DNA from: Kitasatospora arboriphila
GTDB lineage: Bacteria > Actinomycetota > Actinomycetes > Mycobacteriales > Mycobacteriaceae
Assembly (NCBI RefSeq): GCF_000717275.1
Contig: NZ_JNYV01000003.1
Location: forward strand, 124,001-188,000
DNA length: 64,000 nt
Direction of reading: 5' to 3'
A model generated the notes under the pieces. That model was not told the origin of the DNA. It was given only the letters and a program-made list of their open reading frames with translations, and searched no databases. Shown one piece after another: positions 41,186 through 50,282 of the stretch. The translations under genes and the position numbers were made by a program. The first letter of the stretch is position 1. The number at the start of each line of letters is the position of its first letter.

Positions 41186-42783
41186 GCAGCTTAGTCGTCG
41201 AGGCAGCGAAAAAATGGCTTGATGAGGTCCCCGGTGGCCCTCTGGCGAAAGAGTTTGAAACGCAGTGGGCTGAGTTCAATGCCGAATCGAAGCCAGTGGT
41301 CACGGTCTTTGGCTCGTACGACACCGGTAAGAGCAGTCTGATCCGCCGGCTGCTCGTCGATGCAGGGGCCGACGTGCCGGAATGGCTGACCATCAGCGCG
41401 CGGCACGAGACCTTCGAGGTGCGTGGCGTCGAGCTAGCGGGCTGCGTCATTCGGGACACACCAGGTCTCGCAGTTGGGGCCCACGACGTTCGAGGCGAGA
41501 CCAATACCCGGCTCGCGCATGAAGCCATCGGACTGACAGATATTGCGATCGTGACGGTGACTCCACAGCTCGCCACGGGAGAACACGAGCAAATTCGTAA
41601 ACTCATCAGCAATGGATGGCCGACCGATGGACTATGGTTCGCAATTTCGCGTTTCGATGAAGCCGGTCGCGATCCAGACAGCGATCTCGACGGGTATCAC
41701 GAACTCGCGCAGCGTAAGACTGCTGAGCTGCGCGAATCGCTCGGCCTGCCTGACGACACGCCGGTATTCGTAGTTGCCCAGGATCCTTTCCAGTTTGCAG
41801 GAGCGGACCGGGACGTGGAGCGTGACATCTGGGATGACTCCCGCGAGTGGGACGGGATGAACGACCTGTTCGGAGCGATTGAGCGTGTCGGTCAGGACGG
41901 TGCGGGCCCTCTGCGAGCGGCCGCGGAGCAGCGTTTTTGGGCCCAGGCGGTGGCTTCGGTAGCTAACGAGCTTAGTGCTCAGCTGCCCGAGTTTGAAGTG
42001 GCCGCGGCTGCAGCGCGTGACGTCGAAAGCCGTAGGGATCAATGGATGACTGCGCTGGCTGATGCAGATTCCGCTGCTAGAGCTGGCCTGAAAGGTGCTA
42101 TCCAGGAGGCGATTCGGTTCGCATCAGTGAACCCAGAAAGTACGCAGGAGCAAATCGTGTCGGCGATTGAGTCTTCTCTCGACGAATGGTATCGGCGGGT
42201 TGGCCAGGCAGTTGATCTCCTTCTACAGGATGTCGAGAAGTCAGCTGACCGGCGACGCACGGAGCCGTCGTGGCAGCGGCTCGACGCGTTGGTCGCGTCC
42301 GCCGTCGGAAGGCAGGCTGCTAAAGAGGCCCCGGACGTCACTCGTTTAGGGCCGATTCTCTCCAAAATGGGACCGAAACTCATATCGAACTTGATCGAGG
42401 TCGACCGTCTGATTCAGAAGCGCTCAGGGCCAAAAACCACCCCGGGACCCTCTTCCCAGAAGGCCCGTAGCTGGTCGCAGAGTGACACCGAGAAGGCCGC
42501 CAAGATGATTCTTACGGTCGCGATAGAAATAGCTAAGTTGATCGACGACCTGCGTTCCAAGCGTGCAACGGCCAATCATGCACGCGAGCAGGCGCGAGCG
42601 TTGAATGATCAACTCGAGTCCGACGCCACTAGCGTCGCGCTGGGCGAGTGGCAGCAAATCGTCGACCAAGCACGCGAAGCTATTGAAAACGCGACAGCAG
42701 AAGCAGAACTGGCCCCGAGCCTCAGCGAGGAGGTCGAGGTAATCCGCAGGGCGATCACCAACGCTGATGAGCTAACCGCTTAA
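41182..42783 (+). CDS. Second dynamin-like GTPase
   Basis: 533 residues starting at GTG 41182, overlapping the stop of the tandem GTPase by four bases. G1 is VFGSYDTGKSSLIRRL (44-51) and G3 is RDTPGL (92-96); the G4 position reads ISRFDEAG, giving an FD where TKxD/NKxD is usual. The remainder is a long helical region (for example SLDEWYRRVGQAVDLLLQD and AREQARALNDQLESDA). It resembles the second domain of the tandem protein more than other GTPases. Translational coupling predicts a two-protein complex, the arrangement of paired bacterial dynamins such as LeoA/LeoBC. Confidence 0.78.
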   Translation: MSSLVVEAAKKWLDEVPGGPLAKEFETQWAEFNAESKPVVTVFGSYDTGKSSLIRRLLVDAGADVPEWLTISARHETFEVRGVELAGCVIRDTPGLAVGAHDVRGETNTRLAHEAIGLTDIAIVTVTPQLATGEHEQIRKLISNGWPTDGLWFAISRFDEAGRDPDSDLDGYHELAQRKTAELRESLGLPDDTPVFVVAQDPFQFAGADRDVERDIWDDSREWDGMNDLFGAIERVGQDGAGPLRAAAEQRFWAQAVASVANELSAQLPEFEVAAAAARDVESRRDQWMTALADADSAARAGLKGAIQEAIRFASVNPESTQEQIVSAIESSLDEWYRRVGQAVDLLLQDVEKSADRRRTEPSWQRLDALVASAVGRQAAKEAPDVTRLGPILSKMGPKLISNLIEVDRLIQKRSGPKTTPGPSSQKARSWSQSDTEKAAKMILTVAIEIAKLIDDLRSKRATANHAREQARALNDQLESDATSVALGEWQQIVDQAREAIENATAEAELAPSLSEEVEVIRRAITNADELTA

Positions 42784-42831
42784 CGCGCTGGAAGCTCACA
42801 CCTTACGAGACTGGACTGACTGGAGACGTGA

Positions 42832-43524
42832 GTGGAATCGGACGGCGGCGACGACCCTCTTGAGGACGTCGTTCCGAAAGTAGTCTATTGGAACGCGGTT
42901 TGTGATCCTGCTGAAGGCATTACGTCGAAGGAGCGTGATCGAATCGCGGACCTTGCATACCGCGGTCAGTGGAAGGAACTCATCGCGGCGATCGATTCGA
43001 TCGAACCTTACAACGTTCTCGCAGGAGTGAACTCGACCAGGATCGGTAGTAAGTCGCACTTCACGCCCTTGCATCAGGCAGCGTGGGCAGGCAACGCAGA
43101 GGCGTGCAGTGAGCTAATTGAGCGCGGAGCCTGGCGGACTGTCCAGACAAGTGATGGAAAGCGACCGATAGACGTTGCCGTCGAGCGGGGGCATGCTCCG
43201 CTGGAGCGAATCTTGACGCCGGAACCGATTTACACTCCTGGCGATGAAGCGCTGAGCCTACTTCAACGCGGTCTCGACTTCGTGTTGAATGCGGAGTTGT
43301 TGAGATGGCGGAAGTTTCCGCTCCGGTATCCTCAGGTGAGCGTCCTCACTGAGATCTCAGCTCTGTCACTGTGGTTTTCGGTGCCCGGAATGTTTGGCGG
43401 GTTTCAGTTGACGCTTGAACGCGGTCCCAGCGTTCATGTTGACGCATCGAGCCGTATGGGCGGATCTGAGCTGTACCGCGTAAACCTGAATAGCATCGAC
43501 TTTCTCGGCCATGAGGGCTACTAG
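42832..43524 (+). CDS. Ankyrin-repeat protein
   Basis: 230 residues from GTG 42832, preceded by TGGAGA. Residues 78-100 form a textbook ankyrin unit (TPLHQAAWAGNAEACSELIE), with a weaker unit at 110-128 (KRPIDVAVERGHAPLERIL) and a possible degenerate one at 37-56. The C-terminal 100 residues form a separate beta-rich domain (FSVPGMFGGFQLTLERGPSV) not recognised. It begins 48 nt after the second GTPase in the same direction, so it is probably the third member of that operon, acting as an adaptor or inhibitor. It ends convergent with mcrC, the two stop codons sharing a CTAG tetranucleotide. Confidence 0.75.
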   Translation: MESDGGDDPLEDVVPKVVYWNAVCDPAEGITSKERDRIADLAYRGQWKELIAAIDSIEPYNVLAGVNSTRIGSKSHFTPLHQAAWAGNAEACSELIERGAWRTVQTSDGKRPIDVAVERGHAPLERILTPEPIYTPGDEALSLLQRGLDFVLNAELLRWRKFPLRYPQVSVLTEISALSLWFSVPGMFGGFQLTLERGPSVHVDASSRMGGSELYRVNLNSIDFLGHEGY

Positions 43525-44804
43525 GCGCTCTCAGCCCCGTCGTCAGGAGTCATCGCGAGCCAAGTCCGGAGGGATTTCCTGAAGCTTTCCAAGGGAATCT
43601 GGTCGCCGCCCGAGAGCGCAGCGATGATTGCTCGGATAGGTAGCGGGTGCACGTGAACCTCTGCAAGCACGCGACCGTCGGGTTGAAAACGGATGGTTCG
43701 TGGTGCTTCAGATCCCATGCTCGGATAGATCAGCATTGATCGCGGAACCGGACCCCAGCCGGGGTACGCCTGAGCATAGGTGGTGAGCTGGTACAGGTCG
43801 TTCGGCGAGAGTGAATTGCCATCGTAGCGTTTGTACTTGGCGTCAATAGCGCACGAGCGGAGGCCATCGGAGATCCGTATGTCTGGTCGAATCGCGAAAC
43901 TGTCAGTATCGGATCGGAAAACAGTTGAGTCGTCGGCCTGGGGATGCGCCACTAAGCCAGCAGGCAATGACAAGCGGACTAACGTGGTCACAAACCGTTC
44001 GAACAGACGATTCATGTCGACCAGAAACGCCTGTGCCCGCGCGTGTCCAACGTCGAACATGTTGTTTAGGAAGCTATTCTCCAACACGGCCATTGACCAG
44101 GTCAGCGCAGTTCGGTAGCGTTCGTTACGCCGATCGTATTGCAGCGTGCGTCGTACCACTTCTGGACTCGGTGGTTGCGTGGGGGCAGACCCGAAGAAGT
44201 CTTCGTACACCCGGCCGGTCGCGGTTCGTCGCTCGGCGTTGGACGTGAGGCGTCGGGCCACACCGAGAGCGGCCGCCGTGACCCTATTTTCGAGGATGTC
44301 CGTGTCGAACTCTTCGTAGTTGCACGCGAGCGTGTTGAGCACGCCGAACTTTCGCAACGCTTGTTCCCTGAGATCAAGGCGGCCGCGCATATAGGGGAGA
44401 TCGTCCTGGGCCGATCTGTAGCCGGCGAGTAGGCCCTGCCGATGCACATCGTTTGCAGCATCCGTCAGGAAGCGGGCCAACAGCTCAGGGAGGGAATCGA
44501 CTTTGCCCGGCGAGTGATGATTCTCGAGCGAGTCGAGGACATCATACGAGTTCCCCTCTGCGACTGCGATCATCGCTAGCACGTCGAGTTCGCTACCGGC
44601 AAGCTTTGGGACGACCCTCAAGGGTCCAACCCCGGGTACATCAACGGAGCCAACCCACTGCGTCGCAGTAACTTCGACGCGGTCCTGTGCGAGCCAGCGC
44701 AGTTTGATTTTGTTTTCGAGTCGAGCGGTAGCCGCCGACATCTCGTGCTGGCGCGAGGGCAGGACCTCGAATGTGTCGCTCTTGTACTCAATGAGCGTCC
44801 TCAT
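43521..44804 (-). CDS. mcrC: McrC: nuclease subunit of a McrBC-type modification-dependent restriction enzyme
   Basis: 427 residues; ATG 44804 overlaps the mcrB stop (ATGA). The N-terminal domain (TQWVGSVDVPGVGPLRVVPK) matches the McrC interaction domain. The C-terminal nuclease core is FAIRPDIRISDGLRSCAIDA then KYKRYDGNS, with Asp, Asp and Lys in the PD-(D/E)xK arrangement. McrC joins the McrB ring, stimulates its GTP hydrolysis and cuts DNA carrying modified cytosines. Being at the 3' end of the BREX operon implies co-expression. Confidence 0.9.
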   Translation of the reverse strand: MRTLIEYKSDTFEVLPSRQHEMSAATARLENKIKLRWLAQDRVEVTATQWVGSVDVPGVGPLRVVPKLAGSELDVLAMIAVAEGNSYDVLDSLENHHSPGKVDSLPELLARFLTDAANDVHRQGLLAGYRSAQDDLPYMRGRLDLREQALRKFGVLNTLACNYEEFDTDILENRVTAAALGVARRLTSNAERRTATGRVYEDFFGSAPTQPPSPEVVRRTLQYDRRNERYRTALTWSMAVLENSFLNNMFDVGHARAQAFLVDMNRLFERFVTTLVRLSLPAGLVAHPQADDSTVFRSDTDSFAIRPDIRISDGLRSCAIDAKYKRYDGNSLSPNDLYQLTTYAQAYPGWGPVPRSMLIYPSMGSEAPRTIRFQPDGRVLAEVHVHPLPIRAIIAALSGGDQIPLESFRKSLRTWLAMTPDDGAESA

Positions 44805-46870
44805 AGGGGGTTATCGACCCCGTACTCGGCCGCTAACAGATCCACCAACTGTTCGTCGTCAACCGGTACCAGCCGCTGGCCGGGAGCGTCAACGAGCGAT
44901 TGCCCCAAAAACTGTGCGAGCTGGGCGTAGTCGTCGTGGGCCAGCTCCTGCAGGAGGGGGATTACCTCCAGGCGCACGACCTGTGCGAAATCAACGGGGT
45001 CGCTGATCGGCTCGCCTTTATGCATGAAGTAAGCATGACCAATCTGGCGATCGCGCCCAGCGTAATCGGTGATCCTCTTGTTGAGGTCATCGAGAAAGAG
45101 ATCCAGCGCCAGAATGGTCGAGCCATACGACGCTTGACCTTCGAGCACGGACGAGTCAGGGAGAATCTCTTCGAACGCAAACCTGCGACGCAGCGCAGCA
45201 TCGAGGGTGCGAATGGAACGATCTGCTGTGTTCATTGTACCGATGATGAAAAGATTTTCGGGGACTGAGAACGGCTTCTGACTCGTTGGCAGCAAGACCT
45301 CAGTTCCACGTTTGTCAGCTTCGATCACTGTCATTAGTTCGCCGAAAACCCTTGGCAGGTTTGCGCGGTTGATCTCGTCGATGATCAAGAAGAACGTTTT
45401 CTCTGGTGACTTCGCAGCATCCGCGCAGACAAGCTTGAAGATGCCGTCGGTACGAGCAAGTCTCAACCCGCCGGCGTTACTTGCGTCCTCGATCGGCCGG
45501 TATCCTTCGACGAACTCCTCGTAGGTATAGGAGGCGTGGAAGGTGACGGGTGTGACTGTCCCAGGCGTCGGGCCGTCGCTATTCTGTTCGCCATACCACC
45601 GGGCGAATCGCACAGCGCTGTAGGTCTTCCCTGTTCCGGGCGGACCGTACAGGATCAGTTGCTTCTTGCGTTCGAGTGCCTTGGCCCACTGCGAGTACCG
45701 GACTTCCTCAGCGTCGGTGTAGTCAGGCAGTTCGACGGATTCCTTCTCCGCTGCCGGATCTGCTCCATCGGTCTCTAGAATGCGGGCGACATCCTTGGCC
45801 TTCAGAGTTTGAAACGTGCTACGCCAGCCGCCGAAGCCCGGATCGAGCTTCCGTGCATGGGTGGTATCCCAGTCGACTGCGACTGTGTGCTGATATTGAT
45901 CGCGTTCGGGCAGATACTGGTAGCCGTCTGCAAGGACGGTGCCCACGCCGAGAATCTCAGCCGTTCCTCGATTGGCGACGACGTGATTGCCCGGTTTCAA
46001 GTTCCGAAACTTCCAGATGTTCTTGGCAGCTAGAAGATTCTGGCGGTCCGTGTTCTGTGGATAGGTGCGGGCGAATGCTTTTGAGAACTCGTCGAACGTG
46101 TCATACAGGGACAGGTCACCAAGTTCATCCCAGCCGATGCAGATGTACTCGCCCTCCAAGCAGTCTTGCCAGGCGGATGCCTGCTCACCGGGGGCGACCT
46201 TGAGGTAGACGCTTGACTCTGTTTGGTTGCCGCGGCCTCTCTCTGAAGGTGGCCTCCAACCCTCAAGGAGAATCATTCGCTGGAATCCGTCGACACTCGA
46301 AAGTTCTGGGTAGGTCTGCAGCGCAGCGTTGAGAGCCCTGTTGAGGGCGATCGGAGATTGATCGGGCTCGATGCCGAGCGCACGCGCATAGTGCCTCAAC
46401 CGTGAGCCCGCAAAGACCGGAAAGATCTCGTCGGGGAAGTAGATGTGCAGCGCCTTTAACACAACCAGTGACCACACGCCGGTGACGCTATGCGTTGCAG
46501 CTTCACCCCATTCGCCGGCAGCAGCGAGGTCGAAGAGCGCCGCGAAGTCCGACCTGATGCTGGACCACGCCTTATCGAGCGTGGCGAAGTTCTTCGGGAA
46601 CTTCCAGTCGCCGTCGTTGTGGTAGAAGATCCCGAACTTGTACGCACTCCCTCCCGAGATGCTTCCGATCTGCTTGGTCGCGGTCTCGAGGGCGTAGCTG
46701 AAACTCTGCTTCGAAGTCCCCGTCCCCAGTGCGTACCGGTTGAGGTCGAGAGTTGGCCAATCAGCGAGCGGGAAGCGCGTCGCGACCGACTCGCGCATCG
46801 CTTTATTTGTTGCCAGTTCGGTGTCCGAGCACTGGTGCAGCCCTTCATTAATCGCTTCCTGCAACTCCAA
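44801..46870 (-). CDS. mcrB: McrB: AAA+ GTPase with N-terminal EVE/PUA-like domain
   Basis: 689 residues; start TTG 46870 with GAAGGAGGAG 8 nt upstream. Residues 1-200 are a helical domain of unknown type. Around 225-345 there is an EVE/PUA-like segment (EYICIGWDELGDLSLYDTFD, KFRNLKPGNHVVANRGTAEI, ILGVGTVLADGYQYLP) that would read modified bases. The AAA+ motor has Walker A LILYGPPGTGKTYSAV (about 408), Walker B FFLIIDEINRANLPRVFGEL, and the McrB-specific MNTADRSIRTLDAALRRRF. Overlap with mcrC and a 35-nt gap from brxHI put it in the BREX transcript. Confidence 0.9.
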   Translation of the reverse strand: MELQEAINEGLHQCSDTELATNKAMRESVATRFPLADWPTLDLNRYALGTGTSKQSFSYALETATKQIGSISGGSAYKFGIFYHNDGDWKFPKNFATLDKAWSSIRSDFAALFDLAAAGEWGEAATHSVTGVWSLVVLKALHIYFPDEIFPVFAGSRLRHYARALGIEPDQSPIALNRALNAALQTYPELSSVDGFQRMILLEGWRPPSERGRGNQTESSVYLKVAPGEQASAWQDCLEGEYICIGWDELGDLSLYDTFDEFSKAFARTYPQNTDRQNLLAAKNIWKFRNLKPGNHVVANRGTAEILGVGTVLADGYQYLPERDQYQHTVAVDWDTTHARKLDPGFGGWRSTFQTLKAKDVARILETDGADPAAEKESVELPDYTDAEEVRYSQWAKALERKKQLILYGPPGTGKTYSAVRFARWYGEQNSDGPTPGTVTPVTFHASYTYEEFVEGYRPIEDASNAGGLRLARTDGIFKLVCADAAKSPEKTFFLIIDEINRANLPRVFGELMTVIEADKRGTEVLLPTSQKPFSVPENLFIIGTMNTADRSIRTLDAALRRRFAFEEILPDSSVLEGQASYGSTILALDLFLDDLNKRITDYAGRDRQIGHAYFMHKGEPISDPVDFAQVVRLEVIPLLQELAHDDYAQLAQFLGQSLVDAPGQRLVPVDDEQLVDLLAAEYGVDNPL

Positions 46871-46905
46871 TGCCAGCTCCTCCTTCGTGTTCCGACCTCT
46901 ACCAG

Positions 46906-49002
46906 TCAGTCGGACGTCGTCCTAACGATCCTTCGACTATCGCTCATGACCCTCTGCGCGTGTGGGATATCGCCAAGTCTGGCGGCGAGTGTTTGTTTCG
47001 CGAGCTCGGGCGGAAGCGCGGCCGCGAACTTCAGACCGCGCACGGCGTTGGTGTCGACAAACGGCTCGCTCCAAGTGACGTCCCGCAGCGCGCCTGAGAT
47101 GTCGTCGATGGACAAACCTGGTAGCAACCGTATCGATTTCTCATCGATTCGCTGGCGCGGATCAACGATCGTGGGCAGTGATGCTTGCAAGGTACGGTTC
47201 GTCGCGGTGCCGGCCCACGTCCACCATCGCCCCGATGAACCATCGGGGAGGAGCAAAACGAAGTATTCGAGGTTGACTGCGTCTGCGAAACCGTCTCGCA
47301 CTTCAGACACCATCTTGATGGCCCGACTCGTTAGCGTGACGCCGGCAGGTAGTTGGCCGAGCAGCACCTCGCGCATACCGCGGGCGATATCGAATGACAG
47401 GCTTTGGCCGGCACCTGACCACTTAGCCCGGCCACCAGACTTTTCCGGTTCGACGAAACATCGCCGGCGCTGCCAATCCACGTGTGTGACAGACCATGAG
47501 CGGCCGCCCAGTAGCAAAAGCCTTGGTCCTGAGACCTCTTCGGTAAGTACGTCGGTTCCGATCGTTCCGACCTCGTTGCGGCCGGCGAGCACTACGAACT
47601 CTGGTGGTGCGCTAAAGACGGCGGTCAAGTCAGAGAAGTATCGCCGACCAAAACGTCGTTCAGCTTCCGGTCCGATCTGCCAGAAGTCTCCATCGCGCTC
47701 GAAGAACCCTGCTTCTTCGAGAAATTGTGCGATCTCGTCATGCGAATCGTCGAAAGCAGGGAGGTTTCCCCACCACTCGCGCCATGTCCGCGTGCCGATT
47801 TTATGCTCTTGTAGACACAGGGCCATCAGCTGCTGAGCAGCAATGTGCCGAGGGTGGGGCGGCGATACAATCGGCTCGATCCAGCCCTGTGACCACCGGT
47901 TCAACATTCCCAAGCACAGGAGGGTCGACTCGTCGCTGAGACACAGAAACAGGCAGTTGCGTACACCGCCCGACCGTCGGCCGGTTCTGCCTAAGCGCTG
48001 CAAGAACGAAGCGACAGACGTAGGAGAGTCGATCTGGATGACTCGATCGAGGTCGCCGATGTCAATGCCCAGCTCGAGAGTCGATGTCGCCACGATTACC
48101 GTGTCGCGTGCATCAGCGAACGCGGCTTCTGCGGTACGTCTTTCAGCGGCAGACAACGACGAGTGTGAGATGAAGGTCGTCACGCCCTTCGCTAGGAGCG
48201 CTGATCCAAGTTCCTCTGCTTTCCGCCGGCTGTCGACGAACACCAGACGCTTCTCGCCGCTGTGGAGCCTAGCGATAATCGTGGCGGCGTTGGCCAGCGA
48301 ACCCACGTAGTCCACTGTGATGTCAGGCGTGGCCGCAACGACATCGGAGGCGGGCTGAACCAGTCGTCGGGGTCGGGCGATGTAGCTACCTTGCAGCCAG
48401 CCCAAGAGATGGTCCGGATTTCCGACTGTCGCAGACAACCCGATCCTCTGGATCTCTCTCCCGGCCAGCCGCGAAAGCCTCTCGAGGACCGCTAACAGGT
48501 GCCAACCGCGATCGTCGCCGGCGAAGGCGTGAATCTCATCTATAACGACGGCACGGAGCCCGGAGAACATCACTCGCGCATCTACTTTGGTGGACACGAG
48601 CATGGACTCGAGCGACTCTGGCGTGGTCAGGAGAATATCCGGACGTTTAGCGAGTATTTGCTGCCGCTGAGCCTGGGTTGTGTCGCCGTGCCACACCGCC
48701 GCAGAACGCCCGAGCCAGCTTGCATACTGCTGCAATCGTGGGGTGAGGTTGTTCAGTAGTGCGCGTAGCGGGCACACGTAGAGAACCGAGATGCCGTCCC
48801 ATTCGTTCGCTGCCATCGCGGACAACAGCGGGAAGGCCGCAGCCTCGGTCTTGCCGCCTGCCGTGGGCGCGAGCACCAGAACGTCGGATCCGCTCAGTAT
48901 CGGATCGACGGCGTCTGCCTGAGTGGGCCGTAGTCCATTCCACCGCAGGGTGTTTGCCAAGTGGTACTGAACACCGGGATGAAGGCGGTCAAACGGGTCC
49001 AT
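46906..49002 (-). CDS. brxHI: BREX type 2 helicase BrxHI (Lhr-like DExH helicase)
   Basis: 698 residues, ATG 49002 sharing one base with the brxD stop (TAATG). Superfamily 2 motifs are complete: the Q-like GLRPTQADAVD, Walker A APTAGGKTEAA (45-52), DEIH (155-158), and the second RecA motifs TSTLELGIDIGDLDRVIQID and LGRTGRRSGG. The C-terminal about 250 residues are an Lhr-like extension. It is the sixth gene of the type 2 BREX order, where BrxHI is the predicted helicase. Confidence 0.88.
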   Translation of the reverse strand: MDPFDRLHPGVQYHLANTLRWNGLRPTQADAVDPILSGSDVLVLAPTAGGKTEAAAFPLLSAMAANEWDGISVLYVCPLRALLNNLTPRLQQYASWLGRSAAVWHGDTTQAQRQQILAKRPDILLTTPESLESMLVSTKVDARVMFSGLRAVVIDEIHAFAGDDRGWHLLAVLERLSRLAGREIQRIGLSATVGNPDHLLGWLQGSYIARPRRLVQPASDVVAATPDITVDYVGSLANAATIIARLHSGEKRLVFVDSRRKAEELGSALLAKGVTTFISHSSLSAAERRTAEAAFADARDTVIVATSTLELGIDIGDLDRVIQIDSPTSVASFLQRLGRTGRRSGGVRNCLFLCLSDESTLLCLGMLNRWSQGWIEPIVSPPHPRHIAAQQLMALCLQEHKIGTRTWREWWGNLPAFDDSHDEIAQFLEEAGFFERDGDFWQIGPEAERRFGRRYFSDLTAVFSAPPEFVVLAGRNEVGTIGTDVLTEEVSGPRLLLLGGRSWSVTHVDWQRRRCFVEPEKSGGRAKWSGAGQSLSFDIARGMREVLLGQLPAGVTLTSRAIKMVSEVRDGFADAVNLEYFVLLLPDGSSGRWWTWAGTATNRTLQASLPTIVDPRQRIDEKSIRLLPGLSIDDISGALRDVTWSEPFVDTNAVRGLKFAAALPPELAKQTLAARLGDIPHAQRVMSDSRRIVRTTSD

Positions 49003-50282
49003 TACAGATCCACGTCGATGTCGCCAGCGGTCAGTGCTTCGCGCTCCGCGTCGGACAATTCGCCGTCTGCAATGGAGATCTCGTAATGCTGGTATGGGTC
49101 GAAGTCGTCGAACTGCTCGATTTTGTCGAGTACGTCCACAAGCTTTCGCAGGAACAGGCGCGGCGCGATACCCACCCTGCCGCCCAGATGGCCGGCAACG
49201 GATGTCGCAAACCGCTCGATGAACTCATCGTCTGCAACTGTCTGCACCCGTTCCGGATTATTCAGCCCGGTGACGAACAAATCCCGAACGCGACGGCCCA
49301 GTTCCACTAGCCGTTCGGTCGTGAAGCCGGTGAGACGGATCTGTGGTGCACGTGGATTGTCGAACCGCGGATCGCTGGAGAACTCGGTGTGCAGCCGATC
49401 GGCCAACGGAGGCAGTAGGGAAATCCCCTGCCTGCCTTCGAAAAATGCAGGGGTACCGGTGATCATCAGGTAAAGACCAGGGAAGCTGCCATCATGAACC
49501 TCGTCGACAAGCTGTCGGAGCGCGTTGAGGGCCTTCGCTCGAGCGTCGCTCCGTATGCGTTGGAGGGTCTCGACTTCGTCGAGAACTAGGAGGAGTCCGG
49601 CATACCCCGAGTCAGCCAGGACCGCGAGCAGCCCACGCAAAAAACCTAGGGCGAGAAAGTGGTCGAGGTCCCCGCGGATACCGGCACGTCGTTTGATCGA
49701 TGCTGCGACATGCGGCTGGCCACCGAGCCATGCGACCAATCCTTCCGCGCCGCTTTCGTCACCCTCGTCGACGAATTTGCGGTACGCACGGATTGCAATG
49801 GGAAATATGGGGGCGTGGGTCGCCACGGAAGCGAGACGACGCTCCAGCAGGACATCTGGATCTGTATTTTGTTGCTCGGCATCGGATTCGATGGTGAACA
49901 ACCAGGAGTCAAGGATCGGCCGCAGCGCGCTAGGAGGAACGGAGGCTGTGCGGAGCGACTCAATGCTGCGCCGGTACACCGTCTCCAGCTTGTGGAGCGG
50001 AGTGTCAATCTCATTGATTTGCACTTCCGCGACCGCGAACCGGTTTTTCATTGCCCGGTCGGCCATCCATCGGGCGAAAAACGTCTTGCCAGAACCGTAT
50101 TCGCCTCGAACGGCCTTGAAGACGCCACCTCCGCCGGCAACGACCTGCAGTTCGTTGTCCATCTCTTGCTCGAACCGTCCGAGACCCACCGCCAGTTGGT
50201 CGAGACCGTTTGACGGCACGGTCCCTCGACGCAATGCATCGAGGATCTCCCGCCGCCGTCGTGCCGAGACGGGGGGAGTCAT
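49002..50282 (-). CDS. brxD: BREX ATP-binding protein BrxD
   Basis: 426 residues starting ATG 50282 in ATGA overlap with pglZ. Walker A is RGEYGSGKTFFARWM (60-67) and Walker B is LLLVLDEVETLQRIRSDARA. The rest follows the BrxD pattern (TEFSSDPRFDNPRAPQIRLT, GGRVGIAPRLFLRKLVDVLD). It is a cytoplasmic P-loop ATPase of type 2 BREX, placed as expected between pglZ and brxHI. Confidence 0.88.
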   Translation of the reverse strand: MTPPVSARRRREILDALRRGTVPSNGLDQLAVGLGRFEQEMDNELQVVAGGGGVFKAVRGEYGSGKTFFARWMADRAMKNRFAVAEVQINEIDTPLHKLETVYRRSIESLRTASVPPSALRPILDSWLFTIESDAEQQNTDPDVLLERRLASVATHAPIFPIAIRAYRKFVDEGDESGAEGLVAWLGGQPHVAASIKRRAGIRGDLDHFLALGFLRGLLAVLADSGYAGLLLVLDEVETLQRIRSDARAKALNALRQLVDEVHDGSFPGLYLMITGTPAFFEGRQGISLLPPLADRLHTEFSSDPRFDNPRAPQIRLTGFTTERLVELGRRVRDLFVTGLNNPERVQTVADDEFIERFATSVAGHLGGRVGIAPRLFLRKLVDVLDKIEQFDDFDPYQHYEISIADGELSDAEREALTAGDIDVDL

